A stretch of DNA of 64,000 bases from Chitinophaga horti (lineage in GTDB: Bacteria > Bacteroidota > Bacteroidia > Chitinophagales > Chitinophagaceae). Below, in pieces: positions 26,703 through 35,576 of this stretch; positions within the stretch are counted from its first letter, which is position 1, and the number at the start of each line of letters is the position of its first letter. The stretch covers positions 3,534,001-3,598,000 of the forward strand of contig NZ_CP107006.1 of assembly GCF_022867795.2 (NCBI RefSeq), written 5' to 3'. The position numbers and the translations under genes were made by a program. A model generated the notes under the pieces. The model was not told the DNA's origin, did not search any database, and saw only the letters and a program-made list of their open reading frames with translations.

Positions 26703-28040
26703 CTAACGTTTTTTCTTTTTGGCTCCCCGGGTTTTCGGCTTGCCATATTTTAGCTGCATTTTTTCTGCGTGGGTCATCGTCTTATTCGTTTTCAGGTTCT
26801 TGGCCTTCTTCTCATGGAAAGCCGCACCGGCACCTTCGCGGTTCACAGGTTTCAGCTTGATTTCCTTCACAATTACCTGTGGCATCTCGTCTGGCGTAAG
26901 TACGTCTGAAACCACGAGCTGCTCAGGCAAAGGCAACATCGGTACCTGGTAGTTCATAAGCGCTTCGATCTGCTCCTTTTGCTCCTGCTCGCGCGGTGTG
27001 GTAAGCAGGATGGCGATACCTTCCTTGTCGGCACGACCGGTACGACCGATGCGGTGAATATAACTTTCCGGCTGCTCGGGCGCGTCAAAGTTGATTACGT
27101 GCGTTACTTCCGCAATATCCAAACCGCGGGCGATGATATCCGTAGCAATGATGAAACGGTAAGTGCCGTTCTTGAACTGCTTCACCGTGTTAAAACGATG
27201 GTTTTGTTCTTTGTTGGAATGGATCACACCTACCTGTCCGGGAAACCGCGTTTCCACCTGTTCGTACAACTGGTCTGCCAGTGACTTTGTAGCCACGAAC
27301 ACCAGCACCTTCGTCATTTCCGGATCGCTGGTGATGAGCAGTTCCAGCAGGTTTACTTTCGTGTTGAAGTTAGGCACTTCGTACCCGGACTGACGAATGC
27401 TTTTCAGTGGCGTGCCTGCAGGTGCAGCTTCCACCGTTACGGGGTGGTTAAAGTACGACTGGATCAATGCTTCCACCTCTTCGGTGATGGTAGCGGAGAA
27501 CATGAGGTTCTGCCGTTTTGCAGGCAGCAGGTCGAATATATGTTTGAGCTGCGTGCGGAAACCGAGGTTCAGCATTTCGTCCACCTCATCGATCACCAGT
27601 TTCTTAATAGACTTCAGTTTCAGGGCACCGCTGAGTGCCACGTCCACCAAACGGCCGGGCGTAGCTACGATAATGTCCTGCTTTTCTTTAGCCGCGGCCA
27701 TCTGCGGATTCATATTGGTGCCGCCGTAAATGCCGAGCACCTCTACGCTCATATAGGCGGTAAGCTTCTTCACCTCTTCCACAACCTGCGCTACGAGTTC
27801 GCGGGTAGGTACAATAATCAGTATCCGCGGAGATTTTTCTTTTGAAAACTCCAGCTGTCGCAGGGCCGGCAGCAGGTAAGCCAGTGTTTTACCCGTACCC
27901 GTTTGCGCGATGCCGCACACGTCCTGGCCGGACATTACCACCGAAAACACTTTCTGCTGGATGGTGGTAGGTGTAGTGAGGCCCAGGTCGGACAAGGCAT
28001 TGAGCAGCGGCCTGTTAAGGTTTAAATCTTCAAAAGTCAT
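26703..28040 (-). CDS. DEAD-box family ATP-dependent RNA helicase (DEVD variant)
   Basis: 445 residues. RecA-like domain 1 has the Q motif (PTTIQQK), AQTGTGKT at 45-52, PTREL at 78-82, TPGR at 127-130 and SAT at 182-184. Domain 2 has ATDIIARGLDIAEVTHVINFD and YIHRIGRTGRA. Motif II reads DEVD (151-154) instead of DEAD, which keeps both acidic residues needed for Mg-ATP. A basic C-terminal tail (about 395-445, ending KKKKR) probably binds RNA. It is likely involved in ribosome assembly or RNA decay, as related RhlE/CsdA-type proteins are. Monocistronic with its own terminator. Confidence 0.95.
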   Translation of the reverse strand: MTFEDLNLNRPLLNALSDLGLTTPTTIQQKVFSVVMSGQDVCGIAQTGTGKTLAYLLPALRQLEFSKEKSPRILIIVPTRELVAQVVEEVKKLTAYMSVEVLGIYGGTNMNPQMAAAKEKQDIIVATPGRLVDVALSGALKLKSIKKLVIDEVDEMLNLGFRTQLKHIFDLLPAKRQNLMFSATITEEVEALIQSYFNHPVTVEAAPAGTPLKSIRQSGYEVPNFNTKVNLLELLITSDPEMTKVLVFVATKSLADQLYEQVETRFPGQVGVIHSNKEQNHRFNTVKQFKNGTYRFIIATDIIARGLDIAEVTHVINFDAPEQPESYIHRIGRTGRADKEGIAILLTTPREQEQKEQIEALMNYQVPMLPLPEQLVVSDVLTPDEMPQVIVKEIKLKPVNREGAGAAFHEKKAKNLKTNKTMTHAEKMQLKYGKPKTRGAKKKKR

Positions 28041-28076
28041 ATTACAGATACCAAAAATTTGAACCGCAAAGGTAGG

Positions 28077-28589
28077 CTATTCTTTGCTTTTCAGCACGCT
28101 TACCGTAACGATGAGCTGTCCCGTATGCCGCATGGTATGCTCTGCTGCGTGGAAAAGTAATCCTATTACGGTGGATGGGATCTGCTTACGGCCTACGCCC
28201 CTTACTTCGGTAAGACTATCTTCCGGCGTATTTTCCAGCTGTCTGATGCTTTGCTCCACCTGCCAGGTGAAACGCTCGAGCAGCGTGGTCGTCGTAAGAT
28301 CTTTATGCACGATCGCCTCCTGCTCCAGGTACTCCAGCTGCTCTGCGCTTAATGCTTCCGCGCGGGCGTAGGTAAACAGCCGGTCGAGCACGCCGATGAG
28401 ATGTTGCAGGTGAAAAGCGGGCGACGCTACGCCTGCGGGGCGCTCCCACAGCCAGGCGTCATGAAATCCCTCCATCAGTCTTTCTATTTCCTCGCGTGCC
28501 TGCAGCAATGCGTGTGCTACAGGTTGCAATAAAGCAGGGATGCCCGCTACCGGTCCGCGCTGCCATACTTCCAGGTTATTTGCCGCCAT
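28077..28589 (-). CDS. DinB-family protein
   Basis: 170 residues forming a four-helix DinB bundle. The metal-ligand histidines are in PAFHLQHLIGVLDRLF (about residue 60) and LLFHAAEHTMRHTGQL (about residue 150). DinB proteins of Bacteroidota are metal-binding thiol transferase-like enzymes of mostly unknown substrate. It may be co-transcribed with the helicase gene 37 bases downstream. Confidence 0.85.
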   Translation of the reverse strand: MAANNLEVWQRGPVAGIPALLQPVAHALLQAREEIERLMEGFHDAWLWERPAGVASPAFHLQHLIGVLDRLFTYARAEALSAEQLEYLEQEAIVHKDLTTTTLLERFTWQVEQSIRQLENTPEDSLTEVRGVGRKQIPSTVIGLLFHAAEHTMRHTGQLIVTVSVLKSKE

Positions 28590-28673
28590 CTGTTTTTTAT
28601 TTAAAAGTACGAATGCCAGCTTTTTTTACCACTTTTGCGGGCGATATTTTAAAGACGGGACACAGATCAAGCA

Positions 28674-28925
28674 ATGACAATCACCATTAAGAAGTTCAGC
28701 AAGCCGTTTATGATCGGCGACAGTGAAGTGCAATTCGAGTTTTTACCGATGAACATACGCATCCGCGAATTATACCAGGTATATGCTACACATGGCGAAA
28801 AGAAACTCCGTTTTCACATGCAGGTAAATGGTGAAGGCCAGTTTAAGATCATGGACAAACATCGCGTACCGCCCGTGTTCCTGCCACTTGAAAATGACTT
28901 TTCAGACGCGATCCTCGCCAGCTAG
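28674..28925 (+). CDS. Hypothetical small protein
   Basis: 83 residues (MTITIKKFSKPFMIGDSEVQ) with an even mix of strand-like segments and no signal peptide or cysteine. No family is recognised. It has a good ATG, codon use like its neighbours, and lies 62 bases before the pirin-like start on the same strand, so co-transcription is plausible. Confidence 0.6.
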   Translation: MTITIKKFSKPFMIGDSEVQFEFLPMNIRIRELYQVYATHGEKKLRFHMQVNGEGQFKIMDKHRVPPVFLPLENDFSDAILAS

Positions 28926-28987
28926 TTAAAGTCCCCCTCCTGCCACGACGGCAAATATTGTATATTAGGCACCGTAAACCGAATAAC

Positions 28988-30199
28988 ATGTCGAACATAC
29001 AGCTGATCATCGAAGAACGTGCCCGCGACATCGGCAACTTCATGGTAGGCCGCCTGCTTCCTTTCCGCGAAAAGAAGATGGTAGGCCCTTTCGTGTTCAT
29101 CGACCATATGGGTCCTGTGAACATGAACGACCACCAGAACGTGGACATCGGCCCCCATCCGCACATTGGCCTGTCAACCCTCACCTTTTTGTTCGAGGGT
29201 AATATTATGCATAAAGACAGCCTCGGCACCGAGGTAGAAATTAAACCCGGCCAGGTGAACTGGATGACGGCCGGTAAAGGCATCGTTCACTCCGAACGCA
29301 CGCCCGACCATCTGCGTCACAGCGATAAACATATGCACGGCCTGCAGATATGGGTGGCGCTGCCTAAAGAACTGGAACAAATGGACCCGTCGTTCGCACA
29401 CATCGAGGCGGACGAGCTGCCCCACTGGCAGCAGGACGGCGTCAACATCAAACTCATTGCAGGAGAAGCTTTTGGCAAAAAGAGCCCCGTGCCCGTTTAC
29501 AGCAAACTCTTTTTCCTGGAACTGAAAAGTGACAGCGAACAAACCGTGAACATCGGCCCGCATTTATATGGCGAGTGGGGCATGTATATTCTGGAAGGCA
29601 ATGTAGAAAGCGAAGGCAATGTATTTGGCCCCAAACAACTGCTGGTGGCTAAACCTGAAATATTCTGCGCCTTTAAGATGCAAGCTAATACCACCATCTA
29701 CATCGTAGGTGGTGAACCCTTCCCCGAGCCGCGTTATATCGACTGGAACTTCGTCGCCAGCGACCGCGCCCTCATCGAAGCCGCCAAACAAAAGTGGCGC
29801 GAGCAATCCTTCGATCCTGTTCCCGGCGAACATGGTTTTATTCCATTACCTAACGAAAGTCCTTTCTTAAAAAATAAAGATATGTCACAGACAGAAATCA
29901 AACATACACAACACCAGGGCCAGCATGGCAAACGCGGTTCCTTCGACTTTATGGTAGATGGCGTTAAGATGGCCGAAATGGCCTACGTAATGGCCGGCGA
30001 ACACAAGATGATCATCGAACACACCGAAGTAGATGACTCCTTAGGCGGCCAGGGCATTGGCAAAAGATTGCAGGCGGAACTGGTGAACTATGTGCGTGAG
30101 CATGGGCTGAAAGTGTTGCCGTTATGTCCTTTTGCGCATGCGATGTTTAAGAAGATGCCGGAGTGGCAGGATGTGTTGGAGAACAGGGAGCATTTGTAG
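28988..30199 (+). CDS. Pirin family protein fused to a YjdJ-type GNAT domain
   Basis: 403 residues from ATG 28988. Residues 1-290 are a bicupin pirin: GRLLPFREKKMVGPFVFIDHMGP, the iron-ligand region GPHPHIGLSTLTFLFEG, and MTAGKGIVHSERTP. Residues 310-403 are a small single-domain acetyltransferase (IIEHTEVDDSLGGQGIGKRL, VLPLCPFAHAMFKK). The linker contains an internal ATG at 29882, preceded by a run of six A (29869-29874). With one more A the pirin frame would end at a TAA eight bases before that ATG. The fusion is therefore either recent or an indel artefact. Confidence 0.85.
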   Translation: MSNIQLIIEERARDIGNFMVGRLLPFREKKMVGPFVFIDHMGPVNMNDHQNVDIGPHPHIGLSTLTFLFEGNIMHKDSLGTEVEIKPGQVNWMTAGKGIVHSERTPDHLRHSDKHMHGLQIWVALPKELEQMDPSFAHIEADELPHWQQDGVNIKLIAGEAFGKKSPVPVYSKLFFLELKSDSEQTVNIGPHLYGEWGMYILEGNVESEGNVFGPKQLLVAKPEIFCAFKMQANTTIYIVGGEPFPEPRYIDWNFVASDRALIEAAKQKWREQSFDPVPGEHGFIPLPNESPFLKNKDMSQTEIKHTQHQGQHGKRGSFDFMVDGVKMAEMAYVMAGEHKMIIEHTEVDDSLGGQGIGKRLQAELVNYVREHGLKVLPLCPFAHAMFKKMPEWQDVLENREHL

Positions 30200-30271
30200 G
30201 GATGGGGCTAGGGTGTTAGATGCATTGCTTTCAAACGACCTACTTTCCTTATTACAGCATAACAACTGTAA

Positions 30272-30465
30272 ATTCTGTTCCATGCTGACCCACCATTCTG
30301 TTTTATGTTGACCCACCATTCTGGGATGTTGACCCACCCTTTTGGTTGCCGGATTCTGGGATGCTGACCCACCCCGTTTTCGGAATGGAATGGATCGGGA
30401 TTCTGGGTTGCTGACCCACCTTTTCGGAGTTTGAGTCGACTGGCATTCTGGCATGTTGACCCACC
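30272..30465 (+). repeat. Six terminal-type repeats at the left end of the IS21 element
   Basis: Six copies of a 21-23 base word, ATTCTGnnATGnTGACCCACC, start at 30272, 30295, 30318, 30353, 30400 and 30445. The first three are directly adjacent; the last three are spaced by 14-26 unrelated bases. They are presumably transposase (IstA) binding sites. IS21 elements usually show two or three such copies per end, so six is unusual. Confidence 0.9.
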
Positions 30466-30518
30466 TGCGGACGTCGGTAATAAGAGTTTTTGCAGTCATT
30501 TGCTCCCAAAAACGGAGC

Positions 30519-32063
30519 ATGGCGCAAAAACCTATAGCGATGGAACAATTAAAACAGATCGTTCAACTAAAGGAAGATGGTATCGGTATCCGTGAGATGG
30601 CGCGTCGTATCGGCATCAGCCGCAATACGGTCCGTAAATATCTTGAATTGATAGCAGAGAAGACGGAATCAACCCATGCCTTAACAGATAAGGAACTAGC
30701 AGATACTGCCTATAACAATGATTTGCTTGTGCATGACGAGCAACGGTTAGCTCAGCTGACCACCCATTTTCAGTATGCGCAAAATGAAATCAGCAAAACA
30801 GGGGTTACCCGCGCTTTACTTTGGCAGGAATACATAGATCAACACGCGGATGGCTATGTTTATAGTCATTATTGCTATCACTTCGCTCAGTATCTTAAAA
30901 GCCGGGACCTATCCATGCATCTGCAATACAGCCCGGCAGATACGATCATGGTTGACTTTGCGGGCAAAAAGCTGCATTACATTGACTCCTCTACGGGTGA
31001 GTATATTGAGTGTGAGGTCTTTATCGCTATTCTTCCTTTCAGTGGTGTTATCTTTTGTCAGGCTGTACACTCACAGCGAACCGCCGACTTTACCCACTGC
31101 ATTAATAGCATGCTGAAGTTTTACGGTGGCGTCCCCGCCACGATTTTATGCGACAACCTAAAAACAGCGGTGATCCGCCCGGATCGTTACGAACCCATAT
31201 TTACCGACGTTTGCACTCAGCTCGGCGAGCATTACGCTACCACCTTCAGCGCAACAAGGCCATATAGCCCTCGCGACAAAGCGATGGTGGAACGGGCCGT
31301 CAGTATTGTATACAACAGTATTTTTGGGCCATTGCGTAACCAAGACTTCACCAGTCTGGCAGCATTGAATGCTGCCATCGCACAACAGCTCATTTTACTT
31401 AACGACAAGCCCTATAAGAAGACACCTTATAGTCGTAACTATCTGTTTAAACAGGATGAGCAAAACTTGTTAAAACCGCTGCCAACAGCGGCATTTACCC
31501 CCAAAAAAGTAGTGGTGCTGACTGTCCAGCGTAACTATCACGTTCAGTTGTCTGAAGATCACCGGTATTACAGCGTCCCCTTTCAGTATACAGGAAAGAA
31601 GGTAAGGGTACTTTATGACGCCCGAACAGTGGAAATCTATCTTGACTATGAGCGTATTGCATTACACCCGCGTAATACAAAACAGGCCTATACCACCCTT
31701 GCGGAGCATATGCCGCCTAACCACCAGCGTATGCAACAAATCAAAGGATGGAATCGCGATGACCTGTTAGCCTACGCATTACGCATTGGCACCGCAACGC
31801 ACCAGGCAGCCTCATTAATCCTGCAAAATAGCATCTATATGGAGCAAAATTACAAGTCCTGCTTCGGCATGTTGATGCTACAAAAGAAGTATTCGATGCA
31901 GCGCCTGGAGGCCGCCTGCACCAGAGCCCTGCTTGGCAGCAGGGTTAACTATATCATGATCAAAAACATACTGGAACGAGGTCTGGACCAACAGGTGCCT
32001 CCTCAAACCGGAATACCAATCCCGGATCATGACAACATAAGAGGCAAAGATCATTATCAATAA
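30519..32063 (+). CDS. istA: IS21-family transposase IstA
   Basis: 515 residues from ATG 30519 (MAQKPIAMEQLKQIVQLKED). An N-terminal HTH (GIGIREMARRIGISRNTVRKYL) is followed by an RNase-H-like DDE domain with MVDFAG (first Asp), TILCDNLKTAV (second Asp) and DKAMVERAVSIVY (Glu). A C-terminal beta-barrel, about residues 345-400, follows (VQRNYHVQLSEDHRYYSVPF). The frame is intact, so the element may be active. Confidence 0.95.
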   Translation: MAQKPIAMEQLKQIVQLKEDGIGIREMARRIGISRNTVRKYLELIAEKTESTHALTDKELADTAYNNDLLVHDEQRLAQLTTHFQYAQNEISKTGVTRALLWQEYIDQHADGYVYSHYCYHFAQYLKSRDLSMHLQYSPADTIMVDFAGKKLHYIDSSTGEYIECEVFIAILPFSGVIFCQAVHSQRTADFTHCINSMLKFYGGVPATILCDNLKTAVIRPDRYEPIFTDVCTQLGEHYATTFSATRPYSPRDKAMVERAVSIVYNSIFGPLRNQDFTSLAALNAAIAQQLILLNDKPYKKTPYSRNYLFKQDEQNLLKPLPTAAFTPKKVVVLTVQRNYHVQLSEDHRYYSVPFQYTGKKVRVLYDARTVEIYLDYERIALHPRNTKQAYTTLAEHMPPNHQRMQQIKGWNRDDLLAYALRIGTATHQAASLILQNSIYMEQNYKSCFGMLMLQKKYSMQRLEAACTRALLGSRVNYIMIKNILERGLDQQVPPQTGIPIPDHDNIRGKDHYQ

Positions 32064-32091
32064 ACAAAATTTCATCAAAAACACGACAGCA

Positions 32092-32832
32092 ATGAACACT
32101 ACTCAAACACTGGAGCAAATGCAACAACTCAGGTTATCCGGCATGTATCAGGCCTATCGCTCGCAACTGGAACTGCCTTTAAACAAGCAGTTAGAAGGCC
32201 ATGACCAGGTAGCCCACCTTGTACAGGCAGAATTACTTAACCGCACTAATGAAAAAACAGCCTACTACCTTAAGCTGGCTAAATTAAGGCTGGCATCTAC
32301 TATTGAACAGATAGAGTGCTCAGCAGCCCGCAATATTACCAAACAGCAGCTGGCCGGTCTTGCTGAGGGCCGATACCTGGCCCAGGGTGAAAATATTCTT
32401 ATTACGGGTGCAACAGGCTGCGGAAAAAGTTACCTGGCCTGTGCTTTGGGCCATCAGGCCTGCTTGCAGGGACATAAAACTACCTACCTGAACATGAATC
32501 GCCTGATAGAAAAGATTACACTGTCGAAGCTCGACGGCTCCTATATCAGGATGCTAAATCACCTGGAACGCCAAACGCTCATTATATTAGACGACTTTGG
32601 CCTGGCACCTATGACTCAGGAGGTCAGATTAACCATATTGCAACTCCTGGAAGATAGGTATGGCAAAAAGAGCATCATCATCACCTCCCAACTTCCGGTA
32701 GCAAAATGGTACGAATATATCAACGACCCAACGCTGGCCGATGCTATTATGGACAGAATGACAGCCAATGCACAACGAATAGAATTAAAGGGTGATTCTA
32801 TGAGACGGAAAAAGGGGAAAGCAAATCAATAA
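32092..32832 (+). CDS. istB: IS21-family helper ATPase IstB
   Basis: 246 residues. AAA+ ATPase with an N-terminal helical region, Walker A GATGCGKSYLA (about 105-115), Walker B TLIILDDFGL (about 160-170) and the sensor region IIITSQLPVAKWYEY. IstB promotes target selection and activates IstA. It starts 28 bases after istA, as is normal. Confidence 0.95.
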   Translation: MNTTQTLEQMQQLRLSGMYQAYRSQLELPLNKQLEGHDQVAHLVQAELLNRTNEKTAYYLKLAKLRLASTIEQIECSAARNITKQQLAGLAEGRYLAQGENILITGATGCGKSYLACALGHQACLQGHKTTYLNMNRLIEKITLSKLDGSYIRMLNHLERQTLIILDDFGLAPMTQEVRLTILQLLEDRYGKKSIIITSQLPVAKWYEYINDPTLADAIMDRMTANAQRIELKGDSMRRKKGKANQ

Positions 32833-32884
32833 CAAGTCTTACTTTTAACACGCAAAAGCTCTTATCACTTTTACCTGCTTCGCA

Positions 32885-32927
32885 GGTGGGTCAACATCCC
32901 AGAATAGTGGGTCAACATGACCAGAAT
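32885..32927 (-). repeat. Two terminal repeats at the right end of the IS21 element
   Basis: GGTGGGTCAACATCCCAGAAT (32885-32905) and AGTGGGTCAACATGACCAGAAT (32906-32927) are inverse copies of the left-end word. Only two copies are present, against six on the left. Confidence 0.9.
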
Positions 32928-32929
32928 AT

Positions 32930-33114
32930 ACAACAACGAGGGCTTCAATTTAAGCGTGGGTTCCCTAATCGGTGAAGGGATAACTGGCCGCTCTGGACAT
33001 GCTAAAACGAATCGAGGATATTGAGAAACGGGATTAGGACACCAAAAGTACCTGTTCTTTCTTATTGAAAAGGTTATTCAGAACTACAAAACGAAAAAAA
33101 CTTTTAATAAATAA
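32930..33114 (+). pseudogene. Decayed C-terminal remnant of an XRE-type regulator
   Basis: Translated in three successive frames the segment reads GSLIGEGI, then LDMLKRIEDIEKRD, then GHQKYLFFLIEKVIQNYKTKKTFNK and a stop at 33112-33114. This matches the C-terminal half of Bacteroidota XRE regulators and resembles the remnant at 35577-35911 (LLKRMEDIEALPP, then IYYFIDMAITYNKTKK). At least two frameshifts and the loss of the HTH part, where the IS21 element now lies, make it a pseudogene. Confidence 0.65.
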
Positions 33115-33115
33115 T

Positions 33116-33137
33116 AAAGCCCGCTATTGCGGGCTTT
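33116..33137. terminator. Bidirectional terminator between XRE remnant and immunity gene
   Basis: AAAGCCCGC pairs perfectly with GCGGGCTTT around TATT. The stop codon of the immunity gene lies inside the stem. T/A-rich flanks are present on the minus-strand exit (TTATTATTTA). Confidence 0.75.
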
Positions 33138-33423
33138 GCTCGTGTAACTTCTCTTTGGTTTCGATTATCTTCTGCCTTAATTGTTCTTCATCGTAATAAG
33201 TACCTGGATATTTTACTAAATCCTCTTGAACATCAGTATATCTACTGCTTATTTTATCCAATTCAAAAAACGCAGACTGTTCTATGTCTGTCAAATCACC
33301 ATTTTCAATCTCCAAGCCATAAGAGTAGTAATATTCATTACAAAATGTCCACCCATTTATTTGTTCGGATAAATATTGGTCAATTAGCCAATATAATCTT
33401 CTTTTATCATTTTTTTCAAACAT
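33124..33423 (-). CDS. Putative immunity protein (colicin-immunity-like)
   Basis: A 99-residue acidic, mostly helical protein. The pattern LIDQYLSEQINGWTFCNEYYY, FFELDKISSRYTDVQEDLVKYP and YDEEQLRQKIIETKEKL resembles self-protective colicin-immunity-like proteins (PF09204 type). It starts 9 bases after the end of the frameshifted Rhs toxin, the position expected of a cognate immunity gene. Assignment rests on context plus a motif resemblance that was not checked by search. Confidence 0.7.
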   Translation of the reverse strand: MFEKNDKRRLYWLIDQYLSEQINGWTFCNEYYYSYGLEIENGDLTDIEQSAFFELDKISSRYTDVQEDLVKYPGTYYDEEQLRQKIIETKEKLHEQSPQ

Positions 33424-33432
33424 AATTTACTA

Positions 33433-34391
33433 TCAATTTATTGCTGGTAAAGAACCCAAGGACTTTTGGGTATATTTAAAGTGCATTATTGTATTAGCTC
33501 CTTTGTCATATAAAACCTCTACATTATATAGCTTGCCATTCTTCCACATTTGTGAATAATGCATTAGTGCATTTGTACCCTGAGGATCTTTCACTACTGA
33601 CATCGGGGCTTTTATTATGTCATCTAGAGTCTGAATAGGTATCATACGGCCTGCTTCATCCATGTGCTTAGCGGCTGTACCTGTGAACTTAAATAATTCA
33701 CTCCCCCCTTAGCTGCCACCTTTGACGCCGATTTTGCACCGAACTGTACCCCCGACTTCAAAATGCCGCTAGCCGCTAACCCTTCAAATCCCAAGGCAGC
33801 GACTAATTCCACTAGTGGCACCTCCACATTTTCAATGAACCAAAACACTCTCGACTGGCTATTTACAGCATCCTGAAATGCTTGCCAACTGCCCTTATAG
33901 TAATCATAATACCTTGCCTTTTCAACCATAGAAGCAGGAAATCCGTCGATAGTTCGTTCCGACTGAATTTCATAAATTGGTAAAGTATATCCTAAACTCC
34001 AGTCCTTCTGCCAGACATAGTCAGTTTGTTTTTTCGCTTTCTCATCTTTCTTGCTAGGCTCTCCATCTGTTCCTGACATCGTACTTTTGAGTGCTTTAAA
34101 CATCGTTTCAGCACCGGCCCCGGTAAACGTCAGCGCTTCCATCCCATCAGGATCGATAAAACATATTGGATTATCTAGGGCGTATGTATATGGGGCAAAC
34201 CTCGTCGACTTTTCAGAAAGTGGGTCAGTAACACTCCACCTCCCTATCTGCGCATCATACATCCTTGCCCCATAATCATACCACTCCAGCCCCCCATTTG
34301 AGAAGTCGTTACTCTGTATCTCCTTTCCATTATACCGAAACCTGTTCTCCCGCACCCCAGCCGTAGTAGAAGATATCCCCTGCATCGTCAA
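33433..34391 (-). pseudogene. Truncated Rhs core with frameshifted C-terminal toxin
   Basis: The first 70 residues are the conserved end of an Rhs core (RYNGKEIQSND, GLEWYDYGARMYDAQIGRWSVTDPLSE, YALDNPICFIDPDGM). A variable toxin region follows. The frame ends at STWMKQAV, but the adjacent frame (33663-33433) continues naturally as MDEAGRMIPIQTLDDIIKAP and NGKLYNVEVLYDKGANTIMHFKY. One or two bases were therefore gained or lost near 33655. The 5' end is also missing: in frame, the sequence is open only back to a TGA near 34440, with no upstream YD repeats. No toxin family is assigned with certainty. Confidence 0.82.
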
Positions 34392-34566
34392 CCCGAACGG
34401 ACAATAAATACCGCCTTCCCCGCATGCCCGCCGGCTTTTTCAAAAAAAGGTTTTAAAGATAGCTTGTTACGGTATCTTATATACCATTTAAAATATGTCT
34501 ATAAACCAACAGTCCGCGCGATAAGCGACGACTACTAGCGTATTGGGGTGTTATTTTCCAATTACT

Positions 34567-34902
34567 TCAAAAATAAAAATAGATACCGGTTTTCCGCTTT
34601 ATAGCTTCCTCAAAAAGGTTCCTAAGTTGACTTAGCTTATTTGTCACAGCACTATGAGAGAAGATTTCACTCCTCAATATTTCTTTCAACTTCTCCTCAT
34701 CCGTTATATTTTCATCTTCATAATCGTCAATATTAGAGCCTGCAATGCTATTGATTCTTTCAAAAAAACCAATCGCCAATAAGTTATCAAATTCGTCTTC
34801 ATCTAATACGACTTCTAATAACTGTTCTGGCATTACTTTATCATAATCTAATGATTGCTCAGCTTCTTTGGTTTTTGGAACAACTATTGCTCTATATTTC
34901 AT
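34567..34902 (-). CDS. Putative immunity protein (second module)
   Basis: 111 residues, strongly acidic (DEDEFDNLL, NIDDYEDENITDEEKLKEIL), without a signal peptide or recognised family. Its ATG overlaps the stop of the upstream toxin fragment as ATGA (34899-34902), which is strong evidence for a coupled toxin-immunity pair. The immunity role is inferred from that position, the size and the acidity. Confidence 0.65.
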   Translation of the reverse strand: MKYRAIVVPKTKEAEQSLDYDKVMPEQLLEVVLDEDEFDNLLAIGFFERINSIAGSNIDDYEDENITDEEKLKEILRSEIFSHSAVTNKLSQLRNLFEEAIKRKTGIYFYF

Positions 34903-35413
34903 CTATCAATATTATTAAAGTGAGTAACTTGGTTATATTCCGCCTGAGTTCTACCTATAGTACGCCCATTTACTACTTCATTATTTGGTACATTCCCATT
35001 GAGGTCTAAATAAGTCCTTTTTCCTGGCAAATTTGTATTTTGAATCCGAAAATAATCCCCTGAATTATCAACCACAACTTGAATACCGGTTTCACTTGTA
35101 TATATAGTTTTCTGGCCGCTAACGACTCCCTCTGCTCCAGGTGCAAACTTTTCTATTGTGCTCTGAAGACTTGCATCTGACCAACCTTGCGAATATTGAG
35201 CAGCCCTTTGCGCTCCCCTCCGACTACTGATGCCTCCACAGTTCCTTCGACAGTACCGACCTCTACACCTGCTGCCGCTCTCGATACTTGCCCGCCTGAT
35301 GCAAGGGGTGACTGACCAGCTTCAAACGGAGAGGCGGTATTTCTCATGCTTCGAACTCCTGTAGTAAAAAGACTTCCAGAACCGCCCCCCGTCGCTATAC
35401 CGACCAGCTTCAA
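34899..35413 (-). pseudogene. Orphan Rhs-type toxin tip, frameshifted (second module)
   Basis: The N-terminal frame (35413-35153) reads a glycine/alanine-rich linker (IATGGGSGSLFTTGVRSM). A shift near 35200 leads into RGAQRAAQYSQGWSDASLQ, then ETGIQVVVDNSGDYFRIQN, GKRTYLDLNGNVPNN and RTQAEYNQVTHFNNIDR, ending at TGA 34899-34901. That second part has the look of a polymorphic-toxin C-terminus found on Rhs proteins in this phylum. No core or secretion region precedes it, so it is a displaced tip. The shift may be real or an error. Confidence 0.7.
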
Positions 35414-35576
35414 AACAGTAACTGTGTGCCATAGTGAAAATTATTTTTTAGTACCTATTGGTAACAAAAGCAATGGATTCGTTTTAAACTGCCAATACCT
35501 ATTTGCTTTGCATAGCATCAATAAGTAACTTAAATTTGTTAACCCCTGCATTTACGGGGCATTTAAAGCACTTTTT

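Larger units (their letters stand above)
30276..32923 (+). mobile_element. IS21-family insertion sequence
   Basis: About 2.65 kb with istA and istB in the canonical order and inverted terminal repeats. The left end reads TGTTCCATGCTGACCCACC and the right end is its imperfect inverse ending in CATGACCA, so the tips are TG...CA. The match continues outward as ATTC/GAAT, so each boundary could be 4 bases further out. No target-site duplication is evident, which suggests age or a rearrangement after insertion. To its right lies a degraded XRE gene. Confidence 0.88.

Noticed and set aside
30272..30465. Possible CRISPR array (regularly spaced 21-23 base repeats)
   Set aside because: The repeats match the inverted repeats at the other end of the IS21 element, the spacing is irregular and there are no cas genes.
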